A stretch of DNA of 64,000 nucleotides, taken from contig JASXTE010000002.1 in assembly GCA_030280995.1 (NCBI GenBank), positions 4,289,683 through 4,353,682 on the forward strand, given 5' to 3'. Made by a program: the position numbers and the translations under genes. The notes under the pieces are model-generated. The model did no database searches and was not told the origin of the DNA. It worked only from the letters and a program-made list of their open reading frames with translations. Positions 1 through 9,263 of the stretch are shown in pieces; position 1 is the stretch's first letter; every line of letters starts with the position of its first letter. The DNA is from Hemileia vastatrix. Lineage: Eukaryota; Basidiomycota; Pucciniomycetes; Pucciniales; Zaghouaniaceae.

Positions 1-1320
1 TTAATCAATTTGCAAGATGAAGTCTGGGGTCAGACTGGTTTTTATTTTTTGTTAGTCAAATATTTGTTGACTTTAGAGAGGCCAGAAGATTGTGAAGACG
101 ATGAATGGGTGGCTATCAAGAGGAAGTCATCTACGTTTTACCTATCTGGTCAAAGTTTAATGAGGAGAAAGTATCCAAATCCTCAAGTAGTTATAACTCA
201 ACAGAAGGGGCAAGAATTAGTTTTGAAATCACTGCATGAAGATCTCGGGCATAGAGGCGTTGGAGAAACGTTTAGAAGAATTTCTGATCGATTTTGGTGG
301 CCTGGCATGAAGATGGCTGTTAAACAGTGGGTTCAGTCATGCAAAGAATGTCAAGGACAAAGTTATTTAAGGCCAAAAGAACCTGGACGCGCGACCGGTG
401 AATATACGCTCTTTGGGAGAGTTAGTTTAGATGCCGTTCATATAAAAGAGGGATGGTATAAATATTTAATTGTGGCCAGAGATGATTTATCTGGTTTTGT
501 AGAGGCAGCGCCTCTTATTAATTTAACTGCCAAAAATTTGGCAGAATTTTTTTTGAATAATTGGGTATATAGGTATGGGGTGATGAAGTTGGTAACGGTA
601 GATGAAGGTCCTGAATTTGGGACAGAGTTTAAAGAGGCCGTATTGAAAGTTGGATCAAAGGTTAGGGTAGCAACCCCATATTATCCTGAAGCTGAAGGCA
701 TGGTTGAAAGAGGGCATCAAGTTATTAAGGATGCTTTAGTTAAAATGTGTGGGACAAGTGCCGAAAAGTGGAGGCACTATTTACCTTTAGTTTTATTTGC
801 TGATCCAATCACTGCCAAAAGGACAACCGGATTTTCACCTTATGAACTTATTTTTGGACAGAAAGAAGTTTTACCAGTTGATTTAGAAGCTGAATCATAT
901 CTTGGAGTTGACTGGGACACGGTCAAAACTACTGAAGAATTATTGTGTGCAAGAATGATGCAGCTAGAAAAGAAAGAAGAATATTTAGAAAAGGCATATT
1001 CGCGGATGATGAAGATCCGAAATCAATCAGTTAGATATTGGGATGAGCGGTTGGCACATCAATTAAGGAAACCTTTGAACCCAGGTGATATGGTCCTGGT
1101 GTATAATAGGAGTTTGGAAAGTCAGTGGGGAAAGATGTTTGCAGATAGGTGGAATGGACCGTATAAAATCAAGGAGCAAGTTTCCGGCGGTTCATATGTG
1201 CTAGAAGAGTTGGATGGAGTAGTATTGAAGAAGAGGGTAGCAGCTGATCAAGTGAAACGGTTCTATCCTAGAGGCACCAGGAGTGCCGAAGTCTACCTCC
1301 GCAATGAGGATAAAATATGA
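1..1320 (+). CDS. pol: Pol C-terminal part: integrase of element G (5' partial)
   Basis: Open from the first base of the window to a TGA at 1318-1320; no start codon is visible because the protein begins upstream. It holds a retroviral-type integrase, which inserts element cDNA into the genome. The HHCC zinc domain spans about 235-355 (HEDLGHRG, then CKEC). The catalytic core has its first Asp in SLDAVHIK (about 424-447), the second in VDEGPEFG (about 598-621) and the Glu in EAEGMVERG (about 690-716). The C-terminal GPY/F module is WNGPYKIK near 1150. There is no chromodomain, unlike elements A, C, E and F. It aligns throughout with element B's pol but lacks B's stop codons, so G's integrase reads intact here. 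The last codons overlap the first unit of the 1296-1457 repeat. Confidence 0.9.
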   Translation, partial: LINLQDEVWGQTGFYFLLVKYLLTLERPEDCEDDEWVAIKRKSSTFYLSGQSLMRRKYPNPQVVITQQKGQELVLKSLHEDLGHRGVGETFRRISDRFWWPGMKMAVKQWVQSCKECQGQSYLRPKEPGRATGEYTLFGRVSLDAVHIKEGWYKYLIVARDDLSGFVEAAPLINLTAKNLAEFFLNNWVYRYGVMKLVTVDEGPEFGTEFKEAVLKVGSKVRVATPYYPEAEGMVERGHQVIKDALVKMCGTSAEKWRHYLPLVLFADPITAKRTTGFSPYELIFGQKEVLPVDLEAESYLGVDWDTVKTTEELLCARMMQLEKKEEYLEKAYSRMMKIRNQSVRYWDERLAHQLRKPLNPGDMVLVYNRSLESQWGKMFADRWNGPYKIKEQVSGGSYVLEELDGVVLKKRVAADQVKRFYPRGTRSAEVYLRNEDKI

Positions 1321-1457
1321 CATTTATCAAATTTTATTAACCTCCGCAATGAGGATAAACTATGATATTGATGAAATTTTATGGATTCCTCCGCAATAAG
1401 GATAAACTATGATATCAACGAAATTTTATGATGACCTCCGCAATGAGGATAAACTAT
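1296..1457 (+). repeat. Four tandem copies of a 24-nt motif at the end of pol
   Basis: Units begin at 1296, 1341, 1388 and 1435 (period 45-47). Each reads CCTCCGCAATGAGG followed by ATAAACTATGA or a close variant. The first lies inside the last codons of pol. A single copy sits in the same place after element B's pol (29230-29253). The unit is a diverged relative of the GTCCAC...GACTTTAAACTGG motif found elsewhere in G and B. Confidence 0.85.
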
Positions 1458-1669
1458 CTTCTTTTTATCAAAATACTTTACTATTGTTACACTGCATATG
1501 GGCAACGAAACTGTGATGAAACTTTACGAAATTCAAGAAAACCTTCTTTGAAATTTTCTAAATTTAAAATTCTTAAAATATGGGTGAAGATAGTGTTGGA
1601 AAATTTTTAAAAATTTATTTGAAGAAGTGTTCACAGGGGAACCTTCTTAATTTAATATTGGCAAGTGTG

Positions 1670-1710
1670 GGGGTAATTGATGGGCTGGCTGCTCTATACA
1701 CAATTACCCC
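1670..1710 (+). promoter_or_regulatory. Conserved hairpin H1, copy 1 (element G)
   Basis: Arms GGGGTAATTG (1670-1679) and CAATTACCCC (1701-1710) pair perfectly around a 21-nt loop containing GCTGGCTGCTCT. Three further copies occur in element B (29374, 31996 and 44824) with the same loop. A 22-nt motif copy follows at 1779-1800, as it does after each B copy. The role is unknown. Confidence 0.8.
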
Positions 1711-1932
1711 ATAATGTTCGTTTCCAAAATTTTCCCTGTTTCTAGTTGAATCCTGGCTTTGTCTTTTAATTATAGGAAGTCCACTAAGACTATAAACTGG
1801 AACGAATCAAGAGACACCGCTCTCAATGCTGGATTTAAGATTTTTTTATTTTATTTTGTTTTTGATTTTTTTTATGTTAGATTGTGATTTCTTTTCTTGA
1901 ATATATATTATGAATTATTGTAAAGGCGATGC

Positions 1933-1986
1933 TCACTGGTGGTCTCTAATCATTTTTATAAATTGGAGGGAGCCCACCCAGTGATC
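1933..1986 (+). promoter_or_regulatory. Conserved hairpin H2 (element G)
   Basis: TCACTGG at 1933 pairs with CCAGTGA ending at 1986, with further pairing inside (GTGG with CCAC, CTC with GAG). Element B carries the same structure at 32176-32231, with arms lengthened to GATCACTGG and CCAGTGATC. Confidence 0.65.
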
Positions 1987-2058
1987 ATCATTATAAAAAT
2001 TATCTTCTAAAAACTTTCATTTATTTTCTTTTGTTTTCAATTTCTTAAAATTGTGTAA

Positions 2059-2128
2059 CCACATCAAGTTGCACTTTGATGTGGGTATGATGTCGAGGGT
2101 ACGGCTCATCAAATGGCCGGGGGGCATC
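2059..2128 (+). promoter_or_regulatory. Conserved double hairpin H3 (element G)
   Basis: First stem: CCACATCAA with TTGATGTGG (2059-2084). Second stem: GATGTC (2089-2094) with GGCATC (2123-2128), enclosing GGCTCATCAAATGGCCGGG. Element B has two copies (32408-32476 and 32611-32680) in which the second stem is kept although its bases differ. Confidence 0.7.
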
Positions 2129-2250
2129 TTTTAAAATTTATTTTAAAAAAATTTTTTATTACTTTTTTTATCTTTCTTTAAAAATTAAATTTTAACTTTT
2201 ATTTCAAAACTATCTTTTTTTAAAAAAAAAAAGTCTTTTATTTTAAATGG

Positions 2251-2424
2251 TAAAAAAAATAAAAAAATAAAAAAATAAAAATAAAATAAAATAAAATAAA
2301 TAAATAATAATAATAATAAAAAATAAATAATAAAATAACTAAAAATATAAAAAAAAATAATAAAAAATAAATAAATAAATAAATAATAAAATAAAATAAA
2401 ATAAATAAATAAATAAAAAAAAAG
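2251..2424 (+). repeat. A-rich microsatellite (TAAAA/AATAA)n between pol side and antisense gene G1
   Basis: Almost only A and T, built of shifting TAAAA, TAAA and TAA units. It lies between hairpin H3 and the 3' end of G1. A similar tract has the same place in element B (32767-32957), and its mirror is at 15961-16074 in minus-strand element C. Confidence 0.85.
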
Positions 2425-2508
2425 GTATTTTAGTTTTAGGTAGTTTAGATGTTTATATTTTATTTTTCAAACATTATTCAAGAAAGCTACATACCATGAA
2501 GAACACCA

Positions 2509-3522
2509 TCAAGGGTTGTTATCTTTTGAAGAATCGAAATTAGAAAATTTAGAAGGACCTTGATCGATTTCCTGGGATTTGAATCTTATTTCACGGTCAC
2601 GATAGTGTTGAAGCCAGTTGGCTATTTTGAAAAGGTCTCTTAACAGTTGCTCTATCATCCAAGATTCTGATCTATCAGAGGGCGGGTATTGTTGGAAATA
2701 AGCGATAAGTTTATTAAAATTAGCAAAAAGCTTTTCAGACACTAGGTGAATTGGAGCTCTAGGGAAGCTTGGATTAGGTTCTGGTAGTTCATAAGCTGAA
2801 TATGAAATTGGAGAACCGGTGGACGCTTATCAAATTAAAATATCATCAAATTAAAACCTGAAGATTAAGAAAATAAAAAGAGACAACTAACCTGTGTCAA
2901 CACTATCATGATCATAGATAAATGGCTTACTTGGTAATGGAGTGGGATTTTTTATGTTTAGAAAAGGATTTTTTATTTTTGATAGATGAGGAGGACTGGT
3001 GTTGTATTTGGTGTTTGAAGTAGATGTTCTGGGCCTTTTGGATGAAACAAGAGAAGATGAAGACTGCTGGCTATTATAGGACCTTTTGTGCTTCAAGATG
3101 TTGGAAGAAGGAGAAGAATTGTTAGAAGGTTGAAGCATGGCCCTGGGAGCAGGAAGAGTTCTTGGGGGAGTAGCAGCAAGTCTAGATTGGAGAGAAGGAC
3201 CCAGAGGATTAGGTGATGGAGAAAGATTTAAATAGGCCGATGGAGAAAAAGGGATGGGATCTTTAGAGGTTGATGGAATAGGGGGTGGAGTAGAAGGTGA
3301 AGAAGAAGGAAGAGGTTTGCAGAAGGCGGCGAAGCTAGTAGCAGTGATGGGGAAAGAACAACAGTTCAAGCCAGAACATTTTCTTTTCTTCTCATAACAG
3401 GATAAACAGGCCCTGTTATAAGTGTGCTTTTGCAAGTTAAAAGAGAAGATACATTCCCTATGGGTGAAGGCACAGTATTTGCAAGATTGATCAGCTGAAG
3501 CAATGAAGTCAGAAGGTTTCAT
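2509..3522 (-). CDS. Antisense gene G1: permuted Zn2Cys6-like protein, two exons
   Basis: Not a known family to me by name. Exon 1 is 3522-2892 and exon 2 is 2795-2509. The 96-bp intron (2891-2796) starts GTTAGT, ends CAG and is phase 1; joining gives 305 residues in frame. An in-frame ATG at 3585 would add 21 residues. I chose 3522 because the sister genes start 9-22 residues before their first Cys. Residues 14-46 hold the cysteine cluster C-X2-C-X6-C-X14-C-X2-C-X6-C, with basic residues between the last two cysteines (CYEKKRKC). A long Ser/Pro-rich linker follows, including a KRPR nuclear-signal-like stretch. Exon 2 encodes a helical tail with LIAYFQQ...P, shared with G2 and B2. A motif array starts 95 bp upstream of the ATG. 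DNA or RNA binding is inferred from the cysteine pattern only. Confidence 0.75.
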
Positions 3523-3616
3523 CTTGTTAGGAGATATTTTTTTGAAGAAGAAAACTTGAAATAGGATGAAGAAAGCTGGTGGCAAAATCTGGGTTCAAGG
3601 ATAGAGAAGTTGTTAG

Positions 3617-4084
3617 GTCCACCAAGACCCTAAGCTGGACTATTATCAAGCTGTTGGGTCCACCATGACCTTAAACTGGATTTCTTATCGATTAAATGTT
3701 TGGTCCACCATGACTTTAAACTGGTAGTTCATTCATTGTTTAGTCCACTATGACTTTAAACTGGAAAATTAATATCTGCAGGATAATTCAACATTCATTG
3801 GTCCACTATGGCCTTATACTGGATTACTTGTCGATCAAATGTTTGGTCCACTATGACATTAAACTGGATTATCAAATTTATTCAATCTTTGGTCAAGCCT
3901 AGGCCTTACTTAGGAATTTATCAAGTTATTTATGCACCTAAACGATCTTTGGTCCACCATGACCATAAACTGGAAATCGATTATATGTTTGGTCTACCAA
4001 GACTTTAAATTGGAATGTCAATCTTGCTTGGATAACTCAATTCAATCTTTTAATTTATCACTGTCCACTAAGACTCTAAACTGG
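3617..4084 (+). repeat. Array of about ten 22-nt motifs upstream of G1
   Basis: Copies start at 3617, 3658, 3703, 3743, 3801, 3846, 3892 (degenerate), 3952, 3992 and 4063, spaced 40-71 bp. Consensus: GTCCACYAWG immediately followed by ACTTTAAACTGG. All point in pol's direction. The spacers are AT-rich and not alike. The array lies head-on upstream of antisense gene G1; B1 in element B has the equivalent. Confidence 0.9.
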
Positions 4085-4665
4085 TTATTCAATTATTTCT
4101 GGAATTGGGTGCTGATAAGCTTTAGGAGGTTAAAATTTTAGGTGGTGATGATGCTAATGAAAGCATAATGGTTAATTAGGTGAAATTTGTGGCGCTTTAA
4201 CATGGTCTAAAGTTAAAATTATTATTGGAAGCCTGGCAAAAGTATTTTATGGGTTTGCTGTATAGCAAAGTTTGAAAATTGTGATGAAGGAATCAGAAGT
4301 TAGGATGGTAGTTGGATTTTAGGGAATGATTTTTTTTAGTGCCTCAGTGTTAGGCCATTTTTGGTGTGAAGCTTGGAGGACCTTATGGCGAGATTGGAAT
4401 CATAGAATTCGGCTCAGTGGGGGGCCCTATGAGGTTGGAATCAGGAGTATTCGGCTCATAGGAAGATCCACTCTCTCAATGCTGTGACAAGAAGGAAGAC
4501 TGGTATATGGGAGTCTGAAGGGATTCAAACCTTGCTCTCAGTAGTGGAATCATCACAAGATTTATTATTTATTATTTTATGTTAAGCCAGAGAAGAAAGA
4601 AAACAACATTTATGTTGAAAGTTAAAGAAGACCAAGCAAAAACAAAATTTTATCAAGTTATACTG
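4085..4665. other. Noncoding stretch between motif array and gene G2
   Basis: No gene is seen. A 41-bp imperfect direct repeat occurs at about 4394-4472 (TTGGAATCA...ATTCGGCTCA twice), and CCTATGAG (4426) pairs with CTCATAGG (4465). CTCTCAATGCTG near 4474 also occurs near 1820. Confidence 0.5.
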
Positions 4666-5356
4666 TTAGAAAAGATAATTTCTTTGAAATTGTTCAACAT
4701 CATTATCAAAGCTTTGCATTAAAATTCTTCTTTTCATGAGGTCTTCATGGTTATTAGCTGGAGTTTCTTGAAAATAGGCCAGCATTTTTTGTTTCAACTC
4801 ATTAGTAAAGTCAAGAAAAAGATAGAGATGAAAATTGGGATAATGATTGATATAGTCCGTCTTCACTCTACCAACATCATCAGTGTTGGTTATTTCGACA
4901 GCTAGAAGTTCAAATATGTTATTAAGTCATAGGTTTAGACAATTTTGATTAAAAGTTTTTTTAGTAAGATAATAGGGTCTTACATTTAGAGCCAGGAAAC
5001 ATAGTCTCAGCAAAGTTGGTTGGGGGCACTGGCGTTATAGGATTAGGATCTTGAGAAGGCAAAATAAGGCCGGGATCCGCTGATGAAGATTGAACTTTTG
5101 AAGCTGCTTTTGATCTTATTCCTTTTAAGAAGACAGGAATTTTTGATCGCTTTTTAGAAGTTGAGGGATCAGGGAGAGCTGCTGGTCCTAAATATACGTT
5201 TGTTTTAGAAGGAACTAATGGCCGGTCACATTTGACTTTTTTCACACGGCATAAGTTGCAAGCTGTCCTGCCAGGAAGATTAGGGTTGGAAATTAAACAA
5301 GGTACCTGGTATCGAGCGCAGAGTTCACATGGAGAGACAAGTTCTTTGGAAGACAT
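4666..5356 (-). CDS. Antisense gene G2: permuted Zn2Cys6-like protein, two exons
   Basis: Function not established. Exon 1 is 5356-4984 and exon 2 is 4901-4666. The 82-bp intron starts GTAAGA and ends CTAG in phase 1, giving 202 residues. The start is the ATG at 5356, ten residues before the first Cys. The cluster is C-X2-C-X6-C-X12-C-X2-C-X6-C, with second half ACNLCRVKKVKCDRP, very like the DNA-contact half of a Gal4-type cluster, but it follows rather than precedes the CELCARYQVPC half. A KKRSK basic patch and a Pro/Ser linker come next. Exon 2 gives a helical tail with MLAYFQETPANN and RRILMQSF. It begins about 125 bp from the 3' LTR and reads toward pol, the position B2 holds in element B and the Cys-rich gene holds in element C. 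Confidence 0.8.
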
Positions 5357-5465
5357 ATTGATGAAGATGAATTTTATAGTTGATTAAAGAAGATGGTGGT
5401 TGAAGGTTAAAGATGAATATTGTGTTCGACCACTTATGCAAAGTTATAAGAATGGGGACATTCTC

Positions 5466-5481
5466 AATTGGAGGGAGGATG
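5466..5481 (+). promoter_or_regulatory. Polypurine tract of element G
   Basis: TTGGAGGGAGGATG lies directly before the 3' LTR and is shared with element B at 45757-45770. Such tracts prime plus-strand DNA synthesis. Confidence 0.7.
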
Positions 5482-7187
5482 TGGTAGCCTAAAAGTTTAG
5501 TATGGCACCTAAGTAAGGAAATGGAGTTATTACGGCATGCAAGATTGGTGTTATTATTTTTATATAAAAGGTTTTTATTTAATTTATTTGAGTTTTAAAT
5601 ATGAAGAAATTGGTCACGAGCGAATGCCTACACAAAAACAATTTATTTTATGGAGAAAACTTATTTTTACAGTCTGAAAAGTTTATTAGTATCAAAGTCA
5701 AGTCACTCAAGAACCTTGGGAAATTTTTCCAGAATTTTTACTATTTTTCTTATATTTTTAAATGAATTTTAAAGTTTTATAGAAATATTTACGTTTTCAG
5801 AAATTACTTAACTTTGATGAATTTTCACGGGGTAATTAGAGCTGCGCAGACTACGAAAATTAGTTTGGAATATATAAGGGAAGTAGCTCTATTATGTGTA
5901 ATTTTTCTAGATTTTTTATTATAGTTTTTAAGGTTCTAATTGAGTCTGGAAGTCCAGACGGACTCCGTACGGACTCCGTACGGGCTCCGGATTGACTCTG
6001 GAAGAGCTCTGGAGGGGAAAACTTAGGCACATGACTAGGAATACTTAAGCGCCTCTCAAACTCAAAATTAAGAGGGGGGATACATCATACAGCTTAATCA
6101 TTAACCACCACGGTCTCATTTTTTATTACTCAACAAATTAAATAAAATTGTAATACCCTTATAACTTTATATTTTATATATAACATTTTAGAAATACTAC
6201 TCAACAATTTAAATCACACTTCATACAGGGTATCTTTAGAAAGGTCTTCATCACTGGGACTTGATTATTGCTGTCTCATATAAATTCAAATTATTATAAA
6301 AACATAAAAGTCAATCTTTTCAGATCTTTCACTGGTACACCTTAATTGTTGTTATCAGTATTTCTTTTCTCAACAGCCACTTTTATTTAAATCTCAATAA
6401 GCGTTAATTATTTTAGAGTTTCATTATTTTTATCAATCAGATCCAAGTAGACTGGTTAGCTTAGCTATTTAGAATTCCCATTTTGTTATTTTTATTGGAA
6501 GGACGGGGTTTTCAGCTAAATCCACATATCTCCTCCGGATTCTGCTTACAGCAAGGCGACTGTAAGAGTTTACCTTACCATAGCGGCCTGCCTGCCTCTG
6601 TTTTAGAAGTTTGGGGAGTGCTTCTGGAGGGTTTTATTCAATTTGGCTGGTACAGGCACCAAATTTGTTGGTGTGCATGGGCTCTTAGATAGTGGTCTGT
6701 GTGTACATACTGAATAAGACAGTTTGGGGCAACTTTAATTATCATGCAACCATCCGGAGGTGATATCCTTGTTCCTCACTCAGTTTTCACTGTTTTCTGG
6801 CCACAATTGGCTGTGTTGGTTGCAAGGTTAGTTCTTCATTTAACTCAACTTTGGCAACAGGTTCTCTGTTATAGTCTTGCAAGCTATATCAAGTATTATT
6901 GCTGTCTCTGGTGTGGATTTTCAGCCTACATCAAGTATCTTTGCTTTCTCTAGTGTGGACATTGGTCTACATTTCAGTTCTTTGGTCTGGTAGTCTGTCT
7001 GGGGACTACTTTCTTGGCTCATCAAGCAGTCAAGTGTGTTGAAAAAGGGGCTTTAGCAAACAGGAACCAACTTACTTTAGCAAGTAAATCTCACTCTATT
7101 TTTCTAAAGGGAAAGGGGATTTTCTCTCTGTTTTTTCTCCAACTCCCTTGGTCAAGGCCTATAGCTAGTACTATAGGATTGTCTACA
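5482..7187 (+). repeat. 3' LTR of element G (diverged or recombinant)
   Basis: The last 600 bp (about 6583-7187) match B's LTR, including the common end at ATAGGATTGTCTACA. The first 1,100 bp do not match B's LTR, and G's is 1.7 kb against B's 1.09 kb. A purine run GAGGGGGGA at about 6071-6079, followed by ATACATC, resembles another polypurine/LTR junction, so an older insertion or LTR exchange is possible. No gene is seen in it. Confidence 0.65.
5953..5998. repeat. Short GC-rich tandem repeat in G's LTR
   Basis: GGACTCCGTAC occurs twice in tandem, followed by GGGCTCCGG, flanked by GTCTGGA and TCCAGAC, which pair. It is an island of high GC in an AT-rich LTR. Confidence 0.6.
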
Positions 7188-7961
7188 ATGTTTATTGCAT
7201 TTATATTGTAGATCTTGAGGATGAATTTATACAATCAATTCTTGATTATTATGCTTCAGATCCTGACTTGAGTAGATTTACTACAATATTAAATGATCCA
7301 TCTAACGCTTCAATAAGTGTTTTAATAAAAACATTACCACAAAAATATAGGGAAGCATTAGAAAAAGGAAAATTTTCCATTGAGGATGGTTCTATATATT
7401 ATAGGAAAAAATTAAGTAATGTGATTTTCATTCCCCCATCAATGAAGGAGTTAATGTTAAGTATATGCCATTATTATATATTCGCAGGTCATTTTGACTT
7501 TCATAAAAAATTAACTAGAGTAAAAAATACAGCTTGGTGGATTAACATGTCTGATGATGTTCAAAAATATGTTGATACATGTGATTCTTGTCAAAAATCT
7601 AAAATATTGACAGGAAAAAGAGCTGGTTTGTTATAAAAATTTGAGCTAACAAAAGCGCCATGGGAAATAGTTTACATGGACTTTGTAACAGGTTTGCCAA
7701 TAGCAGAGTATAAGAGCTATAACTCCTGCTGGGTAATTGTAGATAGATTAAAAAAAATGTGTAAATTTATTCCTGCCAACAAAAAGGTTTCTGAAAAGGA
7801 ATTAGCTTTTTTATGGTGGAAACAAATGTTAAACATAGCAGGTTTCCCCAAAGAAATAGTTTCAGACAGAGATCTAAAATTTACTTCTGAGTTCTGGACA
7901 TCTCTTATAGATGTTTCAGGTTGTCAATTAAAACTTTCTACAGCACACCATCCACAAGCTG
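7188..7961 (+). pseudogene. pol: Element E pol fragment: integrase zinc domain and core start
   Basis: Reads in one frame from 7190 except for a TAA at 7634-7636, where A and F have CAA (Gln). It contains the HHCC zinc domain (AGHFDF, then CDSCQKSK) and two catalytic Asp regions (MDFVTGLP near 7676 and SDRDLKF near 7864). It stops in HHPQ at 7961 where element C is inserted and resumes at 47218 with the next codon in frame. The catalytic Glu lies on the far side. Identity to A and F is high but with many substitutions, so this is an older copy that can no longer make integrase. Confidence 0.85.
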
Positions 7962-8770
7962 TGTCACTGGAAGACCTACACACAAGGTGGAGGGTGTTCC
8001 TGGAAGTGAGATGGAGGGAGGAGTTTAGAAACTTCTTTGAAGCACAGAGGAAATCTTCGCAGAATTGATTCAAAGATGACTTGAAGGAAGAGCTCCTGCT
8101 TTGTGATATGTTCAATAAGAATTCTAATATAATTTAAAGGTAATATTAATATTCTTAAGATCTCACAAAGGGTTGAAAACTCAATAATCAAAGATTTAAG
8201 TCTTAGAAATGATTACTGAGAAAAATAAGGAAATGTACAATAATAATGATTTAACCTGAAGCTTTACCACTATTATCTATATATACATTTTATAATTTAA
8301 TTCTAAAGAAATATTGAACCACAATCCAACCCCTTTTATATCCATTACCCCTCCTCACATTGACCTCATACCCATCCATCATTCCGCACTCCACAGACCT
8401 ACAAAAATACACCCGTTACACCTGGACCCTCCTCACTAACATCCGTTAAACCTTTAATCCTCCACTAACCATCTCATACATGCTCACTACCCCTGTTAAT
8501 AACCCACAGATACTTAATAAACCTTTTAGCAGAATATTACATTAACTATTGCGCTGTGTGTTGCTTATCGAAGAAAAGACTAAACACACTATTGAAAGAT
8601 TGACTAATTTAGATTTAAAGTTTAGATTGGTGTGGTTGAATAGTGAGTACACAAAGGAAAGTTGCAGTTTCTATGTAGAATTGTTTTCTGTGCTTCAAAT
8701 ATGGATTTAGACCTCTGTATTATTGATTTAATGAGCTGCTTTTGCCTTGAGTGTCACGTTGCGTGTGACA
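7962..8770 (-). repeat. 3' LTR of element C
   Basis: 809 bp with TGTCAC...GTGACA ends. It matches the split right-hand LTR over its full length with many substitutions. Confidence 0.9.
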
Positions 8771-8780
8771 GATTCCCAGG

Positions 8781-8787
8781 TATAAAA
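8781..8787 (+). promoter_or_regulatory. TATA box for the antisense gene of element C
   Basis: TATAAAA lies 11 bp inside C's 3' LTR boundary and about 90 bp before the ATG at 8872, on the strand of the Cys-rich gene. Confidence 0.5.
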
Positions 8788-9263
8788 CACGAGCTCCGAT
8801 GAGAGTGAGACACATTCTTCCCACACTACTTTCTCTGACTCCTTCTTTTATTAATTCTTTTTTCTTGTATTATGTCAAACTGCCCTACTCCAACTACCAC
8901 ACCTCCACACCCCAAAGCAGATGGTGGAATTGTTACATGGCAATATTCCCAAGAATGCACGGCCTGTGAATTGATGGAGTATTTTTGCATCGAAAGCGTG
9001 GCCACACGAGGTCCTTTCCCAAAATGCAAGTTTTGCCCCTGGAGACGGGTGACATGTGATGCTCTCTCAAAAAATGAGGACATCAAGCGAAGATTTACCA
9101 AGACTAAGTACTGGGTAATCCCGAAGACCAAAGAGGTGGTCGAAGACATTAGGGACGTGTTGGTCATGGACAATCTTTTGGTAGAAGAAGTTGAGGAAGA
9201 GGTTGAGAATACCGTGGCGACTTGGGTAATCCAGGCCACAGGTAAAAAACAAGGGGTGGAAGA

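Larger units (their letters stand above)
1..7187 (+). mobile_element. Ty3/gypsy element G, 3' part, inserted in element E
   Basis: The 5' half lies outside the window. Visible in order are the end of pol (1-1320), a structured noncoding stretch with hairpins (1321-2250), an A-rich microsatellite, antisense gene G1, a motif array, antisense gene G2, a purine-rich tract and a 3' LTR ending in ACA at 7187. The order matches element B piece for piece, so G and B belong to one family. Sequence from 7190 onward is E's pol, so G interrupts E. The right-hand TSD should be 7188-7192 (ATGTT); the left copy is off-window. Confidence 0.85.

Noticed and set aside
3617..4084. CRISPR-like array
   Set aside because: Regular short repeats with spacers, but units are degenerate, the setting is a fungal retrotransposon, no cas genes exist and the same motif occurs singly and in coding sequence.
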